A stretch of 64,000 nt of DNA from contig NC_039478.1 in assembly GCF_003590095.1 (NCBI RefSeq), positions 16,492,001-16,556,000 of the forward strand. Direction: 5' to 3'. The notes beneath the pieces are model-generated. The model saw only the letters and a list, made by a program, of their open reading frames with translations. It was not told where the DNA came from and did no database searches. The position numbers were made by a program, and so were the translations under genes. The first letter of the stretch is position 1, and every line of letters starts with the position of its first letter. This DNA is from Trichoplusia ni. Lineage: Eukaryota; Arthropoda; Insecta; Lepidoptera; Noctuidae. Of the stretch, positions 43,346-56,139 are shown one piece after another.

Positions 43346-43864
43346 ATTTGGCGTGGGAATTGGGAATTATTTTTCGTCCTACATTAGATTTAAATAAATG
43401 TAAAAAATTACGTATCGTTCTTCATGGCCTGGTTTTGTTTTGTACATATACCTACAACATCTCGATTATTTTGTTTTTTTTTCTTAACTTGTCATCTACA
43501 AATACAATCCCACACGTCCATACCTATTGCTTAGAGGGGAAGGAACGAAGGAATTAATACTATCATACCATAACCTCAAACAAAATACTACGTATGTAGC
43601 CACCAACGTATCTGTCTAAAATTAACTCTTTCAATTATAAACAGTTTCATTTTACCAAAACGTTTATCCTTAATGAATGTTAAACACGCCTAAAGTACGT
43701 ATTCCATTGATACGTAGATTCGATTTCATAATAAAAACAATCCGGTAACAAAACTCATTAACTTTTAATTGCCGTTTTACTGAATGCTTGTGTGCTCAAT
43801 AGTAAAAGACTTCAGAGTTTCTACCATGAGGCCTTAAAGTACTATTATTATGATTATTATAGTA

Positions 43865-44035
43865 GACCGCATCTCGGCAAACGTAGTGTAGGACGTCCTC
43901 AGGCACGGTGGATGATCAGATGATCTGCGCAAGATGGCTGACAAGAGCTGGATGCGTGTACTGCGTGTAGCCGAAGATAGATCTCGATGGCGTACAATTG
44001 ATGAGGCCTATGTGCTGATGATGATGACGATATGG
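43865..44035 (+). pseudogene. Decayed RTE-clade retrotransposon ORF 3' end
   Basis: Translating with one frame change gives RRPQARW, then DDLRKMADKSWMR, VAEDRSRWRTIDEAY and a run of ATGATG codons. This resembles the C-terminal tail of RTE-type reverse transcriptase proteins ending in R-W-x-DDLRK..SWMR-VAEDRSRWR-IGEAYVQQW. A stop and a frame break are visible, so it is a relic. A smaller relic with GTAATGATCTGCGGAAGACC and GATGATGATGAT is near 49915-49980. Confidence 0.6.
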
Positions 44036-44539
44036 TTGTGGGAGAGTGACAGCGTCATACACGGAATAAAACAGCATCTCTTTTGAATGCCCGCATTTAT
44101 ATCCTACTTTAAGACTTAGCGGTACCTGAAGATCAAAAGATCGGAAAACATTTTCTCTTATTGAATTGTTTTTTTTAAAGGTACCTTCCAATTTTATTTT
44201 TAAGTCGGCTACGTTTCACTTTATAAATGAATCTTCAAGAATGCTATTGAATTCAGAAATTAAACCTCTTTGGATTGTATTGAGAAAATGTTTTCTTTAG
44301 CATAATGTTACAAGGTTTGGTTATTGAAAGTGAAGAGAAAAATCACTGACTTTAGTATGGAGTTTTATTTGTTCAAACTAATATAAATCAGGCAAATGTT
44401 GATAAACGTTGTAAGTAGGTACGTATCGTAAAATCTGTTTAAAAGGACGAGTATTTATGCCTTATTCAAGTCCACTAAGCTCACCACTTTACTAGCTGGA
44501 ATTTCATAAACATTTTGAAAGCTCTATCTGTATCTATAC

Positions 44540-44768
44540 TAATATATAAAGCTAAAGAGTTTGTTTGCTCAGGAACTACTGGTTCAAATTGATTCTTTTT
44601 GTGTTGAATAGACCATTCATCGAGGAAACTTTTAGGCTATAAGCCATCACGCTGCGACTAATAGGAGCGAAGATACAATGGAAAATGTGAAAAAAATAGG
44701 GCATATATAAATCATAACTTATATCTTCTGACCATGCGGATGAAGTCGCGGGCAACAGCTAGTTTAAT
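44540..44768 (-). repeat. Dispersed repeat, copy 3 of 3
   Basis: Parallel to 25325-25563: starts TATAAAGCTAAAGAGTTTGT, includes AGACCATTCATCGAGGAAAC and AGCCATCACGCTGCGACTAA, ends GTCGCGGGCAACAGCTAG. Confidence 0.7.
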
Positions 44769-46384
44769 ATATAATAGAAACTATAGCTTCCTAATAATAT
44801 CAGACCAACGACGCCCACACTCGCAACAACTCATTTTAGCAGTCATCTTCGCTACTAGGCTTATGTTTATGACTTCTAGTCTACGCGACTATAATATAGT
44901 ACTTGGTTTTGGCATATTGGTCATTAATTTACCCCATCATGTGCAGGGGCTCGAGACTGTACAGTAAACATAAGTAAAAAAAATAATTGACATATAAATT
45001 TGAAAGTCACCGTTGTTTATCATCGATCGTTTTTAGTATTTTTTGTTACAGCGGCAATAAAAATACATCATATGTAAAACCAGACACAATGTCTGGTGAC
45101 AGACTGACCGATAGCAGTGCCTTAGAAGTACAGTACCGGGCTATTAAGTACTTACCACCTACACGGATCCAGCTCCTCTAGCCAAATGACCTTACTACAA
45201 AGTCAAATCATAATCTAATGATACATTCAAAATGATTTGTGGTGTGATTTAACTTAATTTACAAAGAATTCAATAACAGAACAAAAATACATACCATGAT
45301 CTTAGTTCACACCAATAATTAACTGACCCAGCAACTGCAGAAACTGGAACGAAAATTTAACGTACTACTTAAGTAAATAAGCAAGCATTGACCCATTTAG
45401 TTTGAAAAGTGTTAATCTGAAAGGCTCTCAATTCCTTCCATTAGAGGCGACGGGCGGTCGGCCTCCGTCGTGGAGCGATCGCTGCGAACACCATCCCCGT
45501 CTCGTTAGGGGGATAATCCTATTTCGTTATACGCTTTTATTTTTAAGGGATAACTGAGTTTCGTGAAATTTTCGTTAGCTTTGTTGACGCGTTCTCACCT
45601 GCAGTTGTTAATGTTGTGATGTCGTGTTTTATGCTTTGAAAGAAAATGAAGTTGGGGTGAAGTGTTTGCTTGTGATCCTGGTGTAAATTTAGGCTTTAAG
45701 ATCTTTTTTGGTTTGATACCAAGCGGAAAATAAATATTGCAAATTTCTTTTACAAGACTAGTTGAATAAAAATCTTCTTAAGGTATTAAGGTACTACCGT
45801 TATTGTTGTTATGAAGTATCGTTATTGTTTTTGTAAGAAAACTTACACAAAACATGGCAACCCTACATATCTGTACCGAATTGAATTATAGGATTTGTTA
45901 CAACCAACCCCTTTTTAATACGCACTTAGATACTTGTACTAGTATAACGTAATGATGACTATGAAAAAATTTGATTGGTAATTTATTTTATGATTTTTAA
46001 TAGTAATTCTTTTCAGATTTTTTTAGTTTGGACTGAGAGTTCTGTAAAAAAACAATGAAACTCGTATTATAGACATCAAGTAACATATTTTCAGGCATTT
46101 TAGAACAAGTTTTGAAGAAAAGAAGAATGTATGCAATAATCTGTAGTCCGAGAGCAAGATGATATAGTTAAGGTCTCGTGTTGAGTCTGGATGAGGCTGA
46201 GAGGGAAGTCTATGCCTAGAATCTGGAGTATAAAGGCTGTGGATGATGTTGTAAGCAGTGGTTTTTGGGTTCTGTAACTAAAGGGTGGAAATAAAGACTT
46301 ATTTACTTACGCTATGCTGTCCGTCATCTGTCAATAGGCTGTATCTTAAGAGCCATGATAACTCGAAATGTTAAAATTTTCACA

Positions 46385-46720
46385 GACAATGCATATTGCG
46401 ACCTACGGCCACCGGTCGGGCCTGCGGGTGGCGGGGAGGGCACCCTGTCACTCGATCAGCCAGCAGGCCAAGAAGGAGACGGACGCGTCGTCCTGCGCAC
46501 CCGTTCTTATGAGGAGTGAGGGGTGGGCTTTTTACACCTATCCCTTGAGAAGGAGTCCAAAGGACTAGAGCCAGCCAGAGTCGCGCAGAGTATGCGCGAG
46601 CGATCCCGTGACTCTGGCTAAAGCAGTAGAAGGGGCCCGGGGTGTTTTTAGTCGGTGGAAGTCCGACATATCCCCACGCCGTGCCCTCGACGTGGGTTTA
46701 AGACATTAGCGTTTCACCCC
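46385..46720 (+). mobile_element. GC-rich retrotransposon 3' end fragment
   Basis: A 330-base island of high GC in AT-rich DNA. It holds CGGGAGGGCACC-like text, CAGCCAGCAGGCCAAGAAGG, GACGGACGCGTCGTCCTGCG, TGAGGAGTGAGGGGTGGGCT, a hairpin with GAGCCAGCCAGAGTCGCGC at 46567 paired with GTGACTCTGGCT, then GGGGCCCGGGGTGTTTTTAG and ACATATCCCCACGCCGTGCC. The layout is that of a lepidopteran non-LTR element 3' end; clade not certain. It ends in an A-run near 46723. Confidence 0.55.
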
Positions 46721-49055
46721 AGAAAAAAAAAGATAATGCATATTGGCTTCTGGTACACAGAAATAAACAAACAAATAATAAAAATAAAAATGGAGCTTCA
46801 GCAACGGTTACGAAAATCATAAATCTCTCACTTAACCAACGTATTTCCTTGTACGGAACCCTCAGGCTCGCTTGTCTGTCTCGCACTCAAACGGCTTTAT
46901 TTTAATAAAATGGAAACATTAATTAATTAATTTTAATTAAAATAAAAAGAGCTAGTTTTCTTTGAACAGGTTTTTCAATCCACCGCAGTCTGAACATTAT
47001 TTTAACTAAAGAATAATTTAACAAAGTGCGCTCACAGCATTTAACAGAACAGGTTTTAATTGAAAAGGTTTAACCTCTCTGCCTTAGTAATTATGGAGTC
47101 TGTCTTAAGTGATTGCTTAGATGTTTTCTATTTAACTCAAGATAGTTTAAATTAAGGGTCAATAGAAAATTGACCAGTTTTATCAGTGGTATTTTATATC
47201 ACTTTTTAAACCAAGATTATTTCAGTTGTGAAGGCATAGGCGTAGACTATATGGCGTAGAGCCGCGTTTCTCCTTCACAAGTAAGGTATCCTTAAATTTC
47301 GAGATTTTGTGGAAGAGAGGTAGGCTTGTGACACTGGGTAGTGGGGGTGGGGGAAGTAGTTGATCAAATTTAATAGAATTTCAATACATTTAAATTACAA
47401 AAATACCTAGTAAAATGAATACGGACGCTGACTTTATCACGCTTTTCCACAAAAGTTTTGCTTGTTAGAAACGTGGAAAGGCTTGCGACTACGACTAACT
47501 TGTGTGGCAGGTTGTTTATACAATACAAACTTAAATTGCAAAGACGAATAGAAGTTTCGAAATAAAGAGAATTCGAAGGAAGTAGTGATTCCTTTTTTGC
47601 TTGGTAACAATAAAAATAGGTAGTGGCCTTATGTTGACTAAATACACAATTTATAATAGAAGAAAACTTATTTTTTAATAAAGTTATTTTTCCCAATCTA
47701 AAGAGAAAAATAATTTAATTTCAGTTACCAAAAAAATAATGCTTGTTACAAGCTTACTTCATACCAAATTTCATCCAAATGGGTTAAATGGTTTACCCGC
47801 AACAGAGCGTTACATACAAACAGATAAGTTCGAACATCAACACAACTATGTCAAATACCACAACAGAAGCATCGCAACATGAATTTTTAATTTATAAAAG
47901 AAAAAAAGAAACCGCTGAAACTGCAAAGTAAAACAGCACAAAGGAGAGCTGCAGTTAATCTTTTGCAAAGGGAAAGGAAAGGCTGGAGAGGTATTAAGAT
48001 GTAATTACTGTAATAGCAATGTTGCAAGTATAAATGCAGCTATTAAAACTTGTTTATGAAGTTGAGGTATAAACGGTTGAAGTTGTTTCGAAGCATTTTT
48101 ATGTTTGTAGAGTCTGGATGTTTCTGTAGGAGCTATTCATTTATCACATTGTGAAGTCTGGAATGAAAGGAAATTGAAGGGAAGGCGACTGTTTTTGTAA
48201 AAAGAAACGAAGAATAGAGAAATAGAAAAATAAATTAATAAGTTACTGGTTCCTTAGGTGCTTGAGGTAGAATTTTATTAATTTTGTTAAAATTATGTTT
48301 AAAGTCGAAATTGATTTGAGTCGTGTTGCAAATTGAACTGAACTAGTCGGGAAGACCCGATAAATACCCGTGATCAAATCATTTTACACATACATAAATT
48401 CCGGTGTTTCTGCGAGGTAAGACTAACTAAGCAGTAAATTTGTCAAAGAAATAAAGACATCTGAATGGCACAGAAAGTGCTAACGCAAGAAATAGATGGT
48501 CATAAAGTCAAACGTTTCTTTATGTGGAAATAGGCAGGAAGCCAAAACCTGTTGCTGGGTTATGGTCGCCATTCTAAAGTTTTAACAGACATCTGTACTT
48601 TATGTACTCACTTTAAGGTATATTTAACAGTACAGGGTGAATTTGTGTGAATAAAATTAACTACCAAATGGATGGCGGAGTTAAGAAGACTAAAAAGAGT
48701 CAAGTGTGTCGCCTTTTATTTTTCTATCATTGTTTTTTTAAAGCATGGAATGAAGACTGTCTACCTTATATACGTTTAACTTATTAAAATAATAAAAAAT
48801 CGAATCCCATTTAAGGAGTTACGAATAATTTAAAACTTAAAGACTAATGGTTAAATGGGTAAAACAGTTTTGAAGTTAATGTAAAATCGATTTCAGCTTA
48901 ACATAAATATAGAGTTTATTAAATCCTTGGAGAAATTTAAATAATTAATATTTAGACTACTTCTTTACAGGTTCAATTAAAATAGTAATTAGAGTTCTCA
49001 AACTAGATCTATTTTAAAAATTGCTTCAATATTAATCTTGTCCCTTTTTAACCGA

Positions 49056-49200
49056 CTTCAAAGAAAGGAGGAGGTTCTCAATTCGACTGTATTTTTTTTT
49101 TTTTTATGTTTGTTACCTCGTAACTTGCGATTGGGTGAACCGATTTTCATGATTCTTTTTTTTAAATTTTCAAAATAATTTGAAGATCATTGAAATTGAA
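49056..49200 (+). repeat. AACCGACTTCAAA dispersed repeat
   Basis: TTAACCGACTTCAAAGAAAG, AGGAGGTTCTCAATTCGACT and a poly-T run, then TGTTTGTTACCTCGTAACTT and GGTGAACCGATTTTCATGAT. A second truncated copy (TTAACCGACTTCAAAAAATA) starts at 51567. Common in moth genomes. Confidence 0.6.
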
Positions 49201-50067
49201 TCAAAGAATTAAATACCTAAGGGATGGTTTGGACCGCAGGGTTGGTTTCGGTCTATTAAAACTTAAAATAAGTATATTAAGGTTCTTAAGTAAATTAACA
49301 GTTAACGAAAACCTCAGGTGATTTATATATTCTTGTTTAACTGACTGATGTTTAACTGACTGAGATAAAACCACTTTAAACACCTATACGAAAGAAGGAT
49401 ATAGAATATTCTAGCATTAAACGAAAAAAGAAAATTCCTTTTTTAATAAAAACAAATGCTATAAAAATAAAAATTGTGTACCATGTGATTCCGTTGAGAA
49501 AGAATACTCGTATGGTCAGAACACACAATATTAATATTACTTTAAGACCTAGTAGACACTCGAGATATCAAATACCGCTACATATGAGATCAACTTGCCT
49601 ACCATTACAGTTCTACCTACCCCTTACCTATAAACACCCGTAATCTTATCCCTTACTCCCAAATTCCGTGTCTTGAACACTTGATCTTATTTACGACGGT
49701 CCGTCCGTATATACTCGTAGCTAAAGTTAAAATTAGTTTTATTGAGTTCTCGTTTGGTACCGTTTTATTGCCGGACACTAGTTGAATAATGTTTTCTCAC
49801 AGGTACTAGGTCTCTCTTCATTAATGTTGTACAGACTGTAGTGTAGAAGACGATATAATACTTACAAGATGTGGTAACTGAGGCTCGTAGTTACTAGAAG
49901 TAGGAAATAGCCCTATTTGGAGTAATGATCTGCGGAAGACCTTTCAGGAGCTGGATACTGGTTGACGATGATGATGATATTTTTAAAGCTCCGTTCGTTG
50001 TCTGTCTATAGGACCATTTTTCACCAGGCTACATTTTACGAACAGCTAGACCGTTAAAATTTTGTAA

Positions 50068-50265
50068 CTAGCTCTTTGCCCGCGGCTTCGCCCGCGTCGA
50101 AGTCGGTTATATCGTGTTTCCAAGAGCACTCTTCAAAAGTCCGGGATAAAACTATCCTATGTTCTTTCTCAAAGTCAACTCTATCTCTGTACCAAATTTC
50201 ATTAATCAGTTCAGTGGTTTAGACATGAAAGCGTAACAGACAGACAGTCAGACAGGCAGTTTTTT
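50068..50265 (+). repeat. RTE-like 3' tail fragment
   Basis: TAGCTCTTTGCCCGCGGCTT through TGTACCAAATTTCATTAATC and GTTCAGTGGTTTAGACATGA to GCGTAACAGACAGACAGTCA: a well-preserved copy of the tail described for 36860-37090. A 13-base G run follows at 50310-50322. Confidence 0.6.
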
Positions 50266-50536
50266 TTTCAATTAATTAATTCATCCAAAAGTTCTTATCA
50301 CCGTTCTTTGGGGGGGGGGGGGCAGCAAAAGAAAATTGAACCGCTATTTTAAACTTACTTAAGTACAAAACCCTTTTCTAGATTTAAATTTATTCTTACC
50401 TGTTTATTAAATTACAGAACTAAGACACAACGTTCACAATTAACAAACCAATTCCCCGCATATCTTCGTTTGCCTCAATAACATCAAGTCGATTTACCTG
50501 GAGGCCTTCTACGATCTTAAAGTAGTAATACTGCGG

Positions 50537-50590
50537 CTGTGCGAGCGGGACAGCGCACTACATGATGTAGAGCGACGTCTCGCTTCCACA
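50537..50590. repeat. Short foldback repeat GTGGAAGCGAGAC family, copy
   Basis: CTGTGCGAGCGGGACAGCGC pairs with GAGCGACGTCTCGCTTCCACA across a centre with ACATGATGT. Confidence 0.6.
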
Positions 50591-51904
50591 CAGTTACTAC
50601 GTTTCTTTGAGAGGCGGTAGTAGACCCCATGACCGCTTCTATAGTGCTGAGAAGTGATGGGAAGTACTGAGAAGTGGTGGGAATTGCTGGGAAGTAATTT
50701 CAGTACGCGCACCTGAGACCGGCTTATCTAGACAGATCGTTTTAGAAGCCGACCGTCACTTACACTCGCCGACTTGAGCTGAACTTTAAAATGCAGTGTT
50801 CATTTGTTTATTCTGTGAATAATAAGTTTTTAATAACGGACCTACTTTTTTAATAATGGAAATTTGAATTAATTAATTTACTTGTATGATTGTATGTTTG
50901 TGTAGTAAATAAATTTGGAGTTTTTGAATCGCGGTAGTACTGGTTTTCGACTGAATACCAATTAATTGGGAAACATTTAAGAAAAGAAAAGTAGCAAGTG
51001 CGAGTGGGACTCGCGTCCAAAAATTTTGTACAAAACAGCAAAGCCAAGAAAAGAGGGGTTTGCCCTCTTTTCTTGGCTTAAGCAAAAAAATATTTTAAAA
51101 TGGTCACCCATAAAATTTATGAACAATACCCGTGCTTAACCTGGATAATCATTTTTCCTTTGTTATTATAACAATTAGGTATCATCCATGTGATACAGCT
51201 TGGTGATAGACGGGCGATCAGACAGCGGAGTCTTAATAATAAGGTTCAAAATCACACATGATGTCACATATGATTTATTATATTATATAACACCAACCTT
51301 ATTTCCTTTAAATCCCTCCTTACTCTATATAACCTTTTCCTCAGTCATCAGATACCTAAACATCGAGTCTCATCGATATATATAAATACGGATATCGAGT
51401 AGGAAATATTCTCACACGTACAAAAACAATGAGGCATGAAATACAGCCTTCGTAAATTTTACTGTAGCCCTGTTAACCTCTGAAGTGTTCCTAAAGTCAG
51501 AACATGCGAATTGGAGACATTTACACGAACATCGGTAAAGATTTTGTCTTTTTAGCTTGGGTTTATTAACCGACTTCAAAAAATAAGTAGGTTCTCAATT
51601 CGTCGGAATCTTTTCTTTTGTTAAATTCTAATGAGACATCTTTATTAGAATAAAATAAATGTTTCACAAATTATAGCTGCGTTTGTGAAAACTGAGTCTC
51701 AGTTATGTTTTTTTTTTGGAAAAGATCAGGTGAACTTGACATAGGTGTTTTGGTCTTGACATGTCTGATCTGTCAATCCGTCCTTCCGCCAATAGGCTGC
51801 ATCTCATGAATTGTGATAGCTAGATAGCTAGTTGAAAAATACTACAATAAAGATCCAATTTAAGCAACGATCGTTCCCTTCATTAATTTGTTGGTAGGTT
51901 ACAA

Positions 51905-51995
51905 GTATATATATATATATTTGTTTCTCTAGCCCACTGTGTCCCACTGCTGGGCAAAGGCCTCCCCCAAATCCTTCCACGACTCTCTATTCTGT
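51905..51995 (-). repeat. Non-LTR 3' tail with TA repeat, second copy
   Basis: On the minus strand GGAGGCCTTTGCCCAGCAGTGGGACACAG then a TA-repeat tail at 51906-51920; nearly identical to the copy at 25243-25317 including the TA tail. Confidence 0.65.
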
Positions 51996-52696
51996 ATATT
52001 TAAAAAAAAAAATTGAATGATTTGTTTGTCGCATATCGATTCACACTTTCCCAGTTTTAGATTTAATTTGGCAAATCATTTTTGTATAAGGTTATTCAAG
52101 TGATACAGTAACGTAACTTCTTATTACGAGAAAACACAGTTAAATCTTTTGACATTTACAATCAGTTTTCCACTCTTAGCAAAGCAAAATGAAAATGCAT
52201 TTCCCATTCAAATGAGTCCGCGGCTATTGTATGTATTATTTAATTCACAAAGCGAGTAGCTGTCACACTGTGCTAATTAAAATAGGGTTTTTAAAATATC
52301 AGGATTATTTGATACAGGAATTTTCATAACTAGGAGTTCTAGATTTAGAATTTTTATAATGCTTTTAATAAACTAAAACGTATGAATGCATAAAAATATT
52401 TTAATTGTGCCTTATGAAAATATATATAATATTTCCTTAACAATTTATATGTAAACCAACATATTAAAGTTACTCAATTCGGAAAGACTTGTATGTATGC
52501 ACCAAAAAGAGTAATAAATAAGAAATTTAGACTAAGTTTATAAGTAACAGGAAAGAATAATGAGACAATGTCCACAAATGTAATACAACTTTTTAGAAAC
52601 AAAAAAAAGTTTAAGAATTATCTTCACATTGCGATGGTCTTTTGTTTGCGTACGCTAGTGTAGAGTTTTTATATTGTCTGTGCATGAAATACGCTA

Positions 52697-52945
52697 ATAG
52701 AGATGATGACTGGGTTTTAAGAGAAAAACTCACATCACTAGATATATAATTAAACTATATTTGACGTGTATTTTTGCCTTTACCTGAAGAAAAAACAATT
52801 ACAAAGATAAACTGCTTCAAAGTTTAGAAGGCTAGTGACGTAACCACTTCGCAAAAATTGTACACAACGTCACGGGTAAGTTCTATTAATTGTTATTTGA
52901 TCAATTTATGTTTGATTTACAAAAAAGAACTGACTAAAAGAAAAC
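52697..52945 (+). repeat. Dispersed repeat pair, copy A
   Basis: Aligns collinearly with 63353-63600: GATGATGACTGGGTTTTAAG, a GACGTGTATTTTTGCCTTTA segment, GATAAACTGCTTCAAAGTTT, AACGTCACGGGTAAGTTC and TTTGATCAATTTATGTTTG. About 245 bases, non-coding. Confidence 0.7.
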
Positions 52946-53309
52946 TAAAGACGTACTTTAAAAAAAATTTACATTGTCCATAATAATATTATAAACGTTG
53001 ATAAATGAATGAAACAGCAAAAAACCCCTCTACTTGACAAGTTGCACGGCTTGTGACAAACAACATGTTACTATTGTCGCAAAGCAAACTTTTATCTGCG
53101 TGTCTGTCACACTACAAAGCTTACACACTCAGTCAACGATTAATCAGTTACAATTGTATATTCCCCATCGTTCTCCGTGGTAGTCTGACTTTAAAGGCAT
53201 CAGATAATATTGCATCGAGTATGATTTCTATGCCTTGAAATAACATAATGTTTGTAATTACTTTCTATGATAGAAAAAATGTAACATGCCAATGATGATG
53301 CCATGGTAA

Positions 53310-53528
53310 CGCAGGCAAAGTACCAATGTGGCTTTTCCAAAGCAATGTGTATTTTCTAATTGTGGGACACCACTGACAAACAGCGAAGGAAAATATCTTG
53401 AGGAAACCTGAATTCCAAGTATTGGAATCTAAAATTGCCAAAACGCAGGGAGCTTGTGATTAAGGCTCAGACCACAGATTTTCTATACGGGAAGAGGCCT
53501 GTGCCCAGCAGTGGATCGTAAGGCTCAT
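53310..53528 (+). mobile_element. Non-LTR retrotransposon 3' end
   Basis: AGGCAAAGTACCAATGTGGC, AAAGCAATGTGTATTTTCTA, CTGACAAACAGCGAAGGAAA, TATCTTGAGGAAACCTGAAT, GTGATTAAGGCTCAGACCAC and GAAGAGGCCTGTGCCCAGCA. This order is that of a widespread lepidopteran LINE 3' end; one of the clearest copies here. Confidence 0.7.
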
Positions 53529-56073
53529 TTTAATGTATATAACGTTGTTTTTTGCATTTTATTTTGCTTGGACAATACTTTAAATTATTGATTTAATACT
53601 TGTTTACCAATTAAATGCAAAATTGGTTTATTCTTAACATAAAAAGATAGATTTTGCCCAGTTTTTTTTTAAATTAAATGTTTAATCTTTATAAACGTAG
53701 ATTAATGTTAACAGGAAATTCCCGTAAACTTTGAATTTTATTTCAAATCCCTTTAGGGTATTATAACTCAAACCTCAAACTCAAATTTTACCAGGTACGT
53801 TGAGTTAAACATTTAATATAAAAACGAAAATTTTTGTATAAGATTTTTCTTTTTATTCAGGAAAGTACGTTTAAATATTATTTTTTTTCTCGAATTTTAA
53901 TAGAATATTATTTTAAATACTACTCTGTATGTTTGTTAAGCTTTCAAAGATTCAAAGAAAATTTATTATCGAGATAGTTTGAGGTCCAAAGACTAAGCTA
54001 CTTCTTACAACACCTAAGGTACATCAAAGTGAGCGGAACCTTTGTCAAAAGCTGCTAAAATAAAGAATACGCCTGTAGCCAATGGCTTAGGTGAGGAACA
54101 TTCAGCAGCTAAGGCACTGGTGTTATCAACAATAGCAAAAATTAAGCATAATATACCACTTCTATTTATTACGTATATCAAATAACGACACTACTTAAAC
54201 ACAGAAATGTAACTTATTCCTACATGTAAACCCTTTCCCTCAGTTACGGTAACAATGCATTATACCGGTCCTAAAACCTTCTCAAATACTTGAACATTCT
54301 CCGTCTAGGATTTTTCCATCTCGATTAAGCTATCCTGGTGTCCATACTTGACACTATTCCACTTTATCAAGCCTACAAATCGAGACAATTGATGACATTC
54401 GTCTATCTCGAACAAACAGGGATGGAAATGAAGCAGATACAAATCCAAGACTACCGTTTAAAACTGACTTTACCCATGTAGAGAATATAATAAATTATGA
54501 CTAGAATCGCAAATTACATTTTTCATGTGCTCATAAGAAATCTAATATTATATAATGCCTTCGTAACAATATGGATTCTTGCCGCACTCCGCCGTTAGAT
54601 AAGTCAACTTTTATGAAAGTTCCTTTGTAGTATTCGTGACGTATGGGGGTCGTAAACTATTCCTAATAATTATTGCATGGGGGCGATGGTGAGCGCAACA
54701 GATATCTGTTGCTAGCAGTGTGGCCAGGTCATGTAGTTCCATTTCTTAAGGGTAGATTTTGTGTGTTGTATATTTGGATGAAATGTTTTTGGGGAAAGTA
54801 GTTTTAAAGTTATTTTTTGTTTGTGTAATGTAAGGACTGTCTTAATTTGATAAGCAGGAATAGTTATTAAATAAGTATTGTGTATAATAATATTCAAAAT
54901 GTTCCTCCACTTGATTGGAAACTTTATCCATTGTATTTTTGAACTGAATAAAAAACAAAGGAGTAATTGCGGATTGGCCTAAAAGAAAATATCCCACTAT
55001 AATATTTAAAGATACAATAACATTACAACCAACCCCGAATTCTTTATTCTAAGTTAGCATATTTTCATCATTAATTTTCAAAATACGCCAGCAAAGTTTT
55101 ACGCGGACTATAGCTATGACGCAGCTGTGCCAAATATTCTCCCCACTCTATTATTCAGAAGTTGGCAAGTTATCGGGTAATTTGATTCCCATCTGGCATC
55201 CCTGGCGGTAAGAACTCAGTGTCAGGCGAGGATCGCGAGCGGACACCCGCGTAGCTCTACGCCGTAGCGCTACGAACACGCTCAGGCTACGAGCTTTGTT
55301 TTTTGTGTTACGCGTTAAGCTGTGGATATTAACCTTTGTTCCCACATTTTTTATTTATTTTGACTCGAGTGCAGTGAGTGGATAAAATCAGTGTTATCTT
55401 TAAAGATATATTTGTGTACTTTGTACTTTATTTTAATAATTTATCGAGTGTTAAAGTAATTTGGGCTATGTTTTATGTATTATTTTACTGTCACCACCAG
55501 TTTAATTACCAAAATTTTAATGACGCTTACTCGAGTCTAATCGAGAACATGTTATACATATATATAGAACACCATATTTCATTTCAATTTGCTATTTAGA
55601 TATATAATTTTTGCATCGCCAAAAAAATAGGCAAAATAAGCGTGTTCGACGAAAACATCGCGTGACTGTAGGTGGTATAAAAACTCCTTACTTTCCCATA
55701 CTACGTCATAAATAGTAATCCAGCCATCATAATAAACACTAAATCCTTCATATCTTTATAGTAGGGCTTGGGCTCACTAAAACTACAATCAACAGGAAAA
55801 CTTGGCACTAAGTCATAACCATTGCGTATTTTGAAACTATCGAGTTAACCTTACAAAGAGTACAGCCAGCAATGTATTATATACAAGCCTGCTGATATCA
55901 GATCTCTTTGGCGTGAGTCTGTAATAAAGCCATAAATATTCTTAAATCAAAGTCACGAAGTTATTCGGAGGTTGTAAAAGGAGGGTTGAGCGCGACGTTT
56001 TACAAATAAAACCTTCTTTGTAGTGGGGTGTACAATATTCAGAGAAGCTACCAAAATCTCGTGGAGTAATACA

Positions 56074-56139
56074 GTTGCAGTTTGAAGGGAGAAAGAGATA
56101 TACACGGTATATAGCGGCATTTCTCTTTCACACCTGCAC
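56074..56139. repeat. Short foldback repeat GTGGAAGCGAGAC family, diverged copy
   Basis: GTTGCAGTTTGAAGGGAGAA on the left and TTCTCTTTCACACCTGCAC on the right enclose ATACACGGTATATAGCGGCA. More diverged than the other copies but with the same flanks. Confidence 0.45.

Larger units (their letters stand above)
38791..43850. other. Intergenic region, no gene identified
   Basis: About 5 kb downstream of MARCHF6. AT-rich, with a TIR element at 39976-40173, a perfect hairpin at 41702-41736, an (AG)n run at 42824-42841 and a mixed-composition stretch at 42475-42660. Open frames here are short and unconvincing. Confidence 0.55.

Noticed and set aside
50310..50322. Run of 13 G
   Set aside because: A single homopolymer run next to a retroelement tail; may include a length error and has no four-tract G-quadruplex layout.
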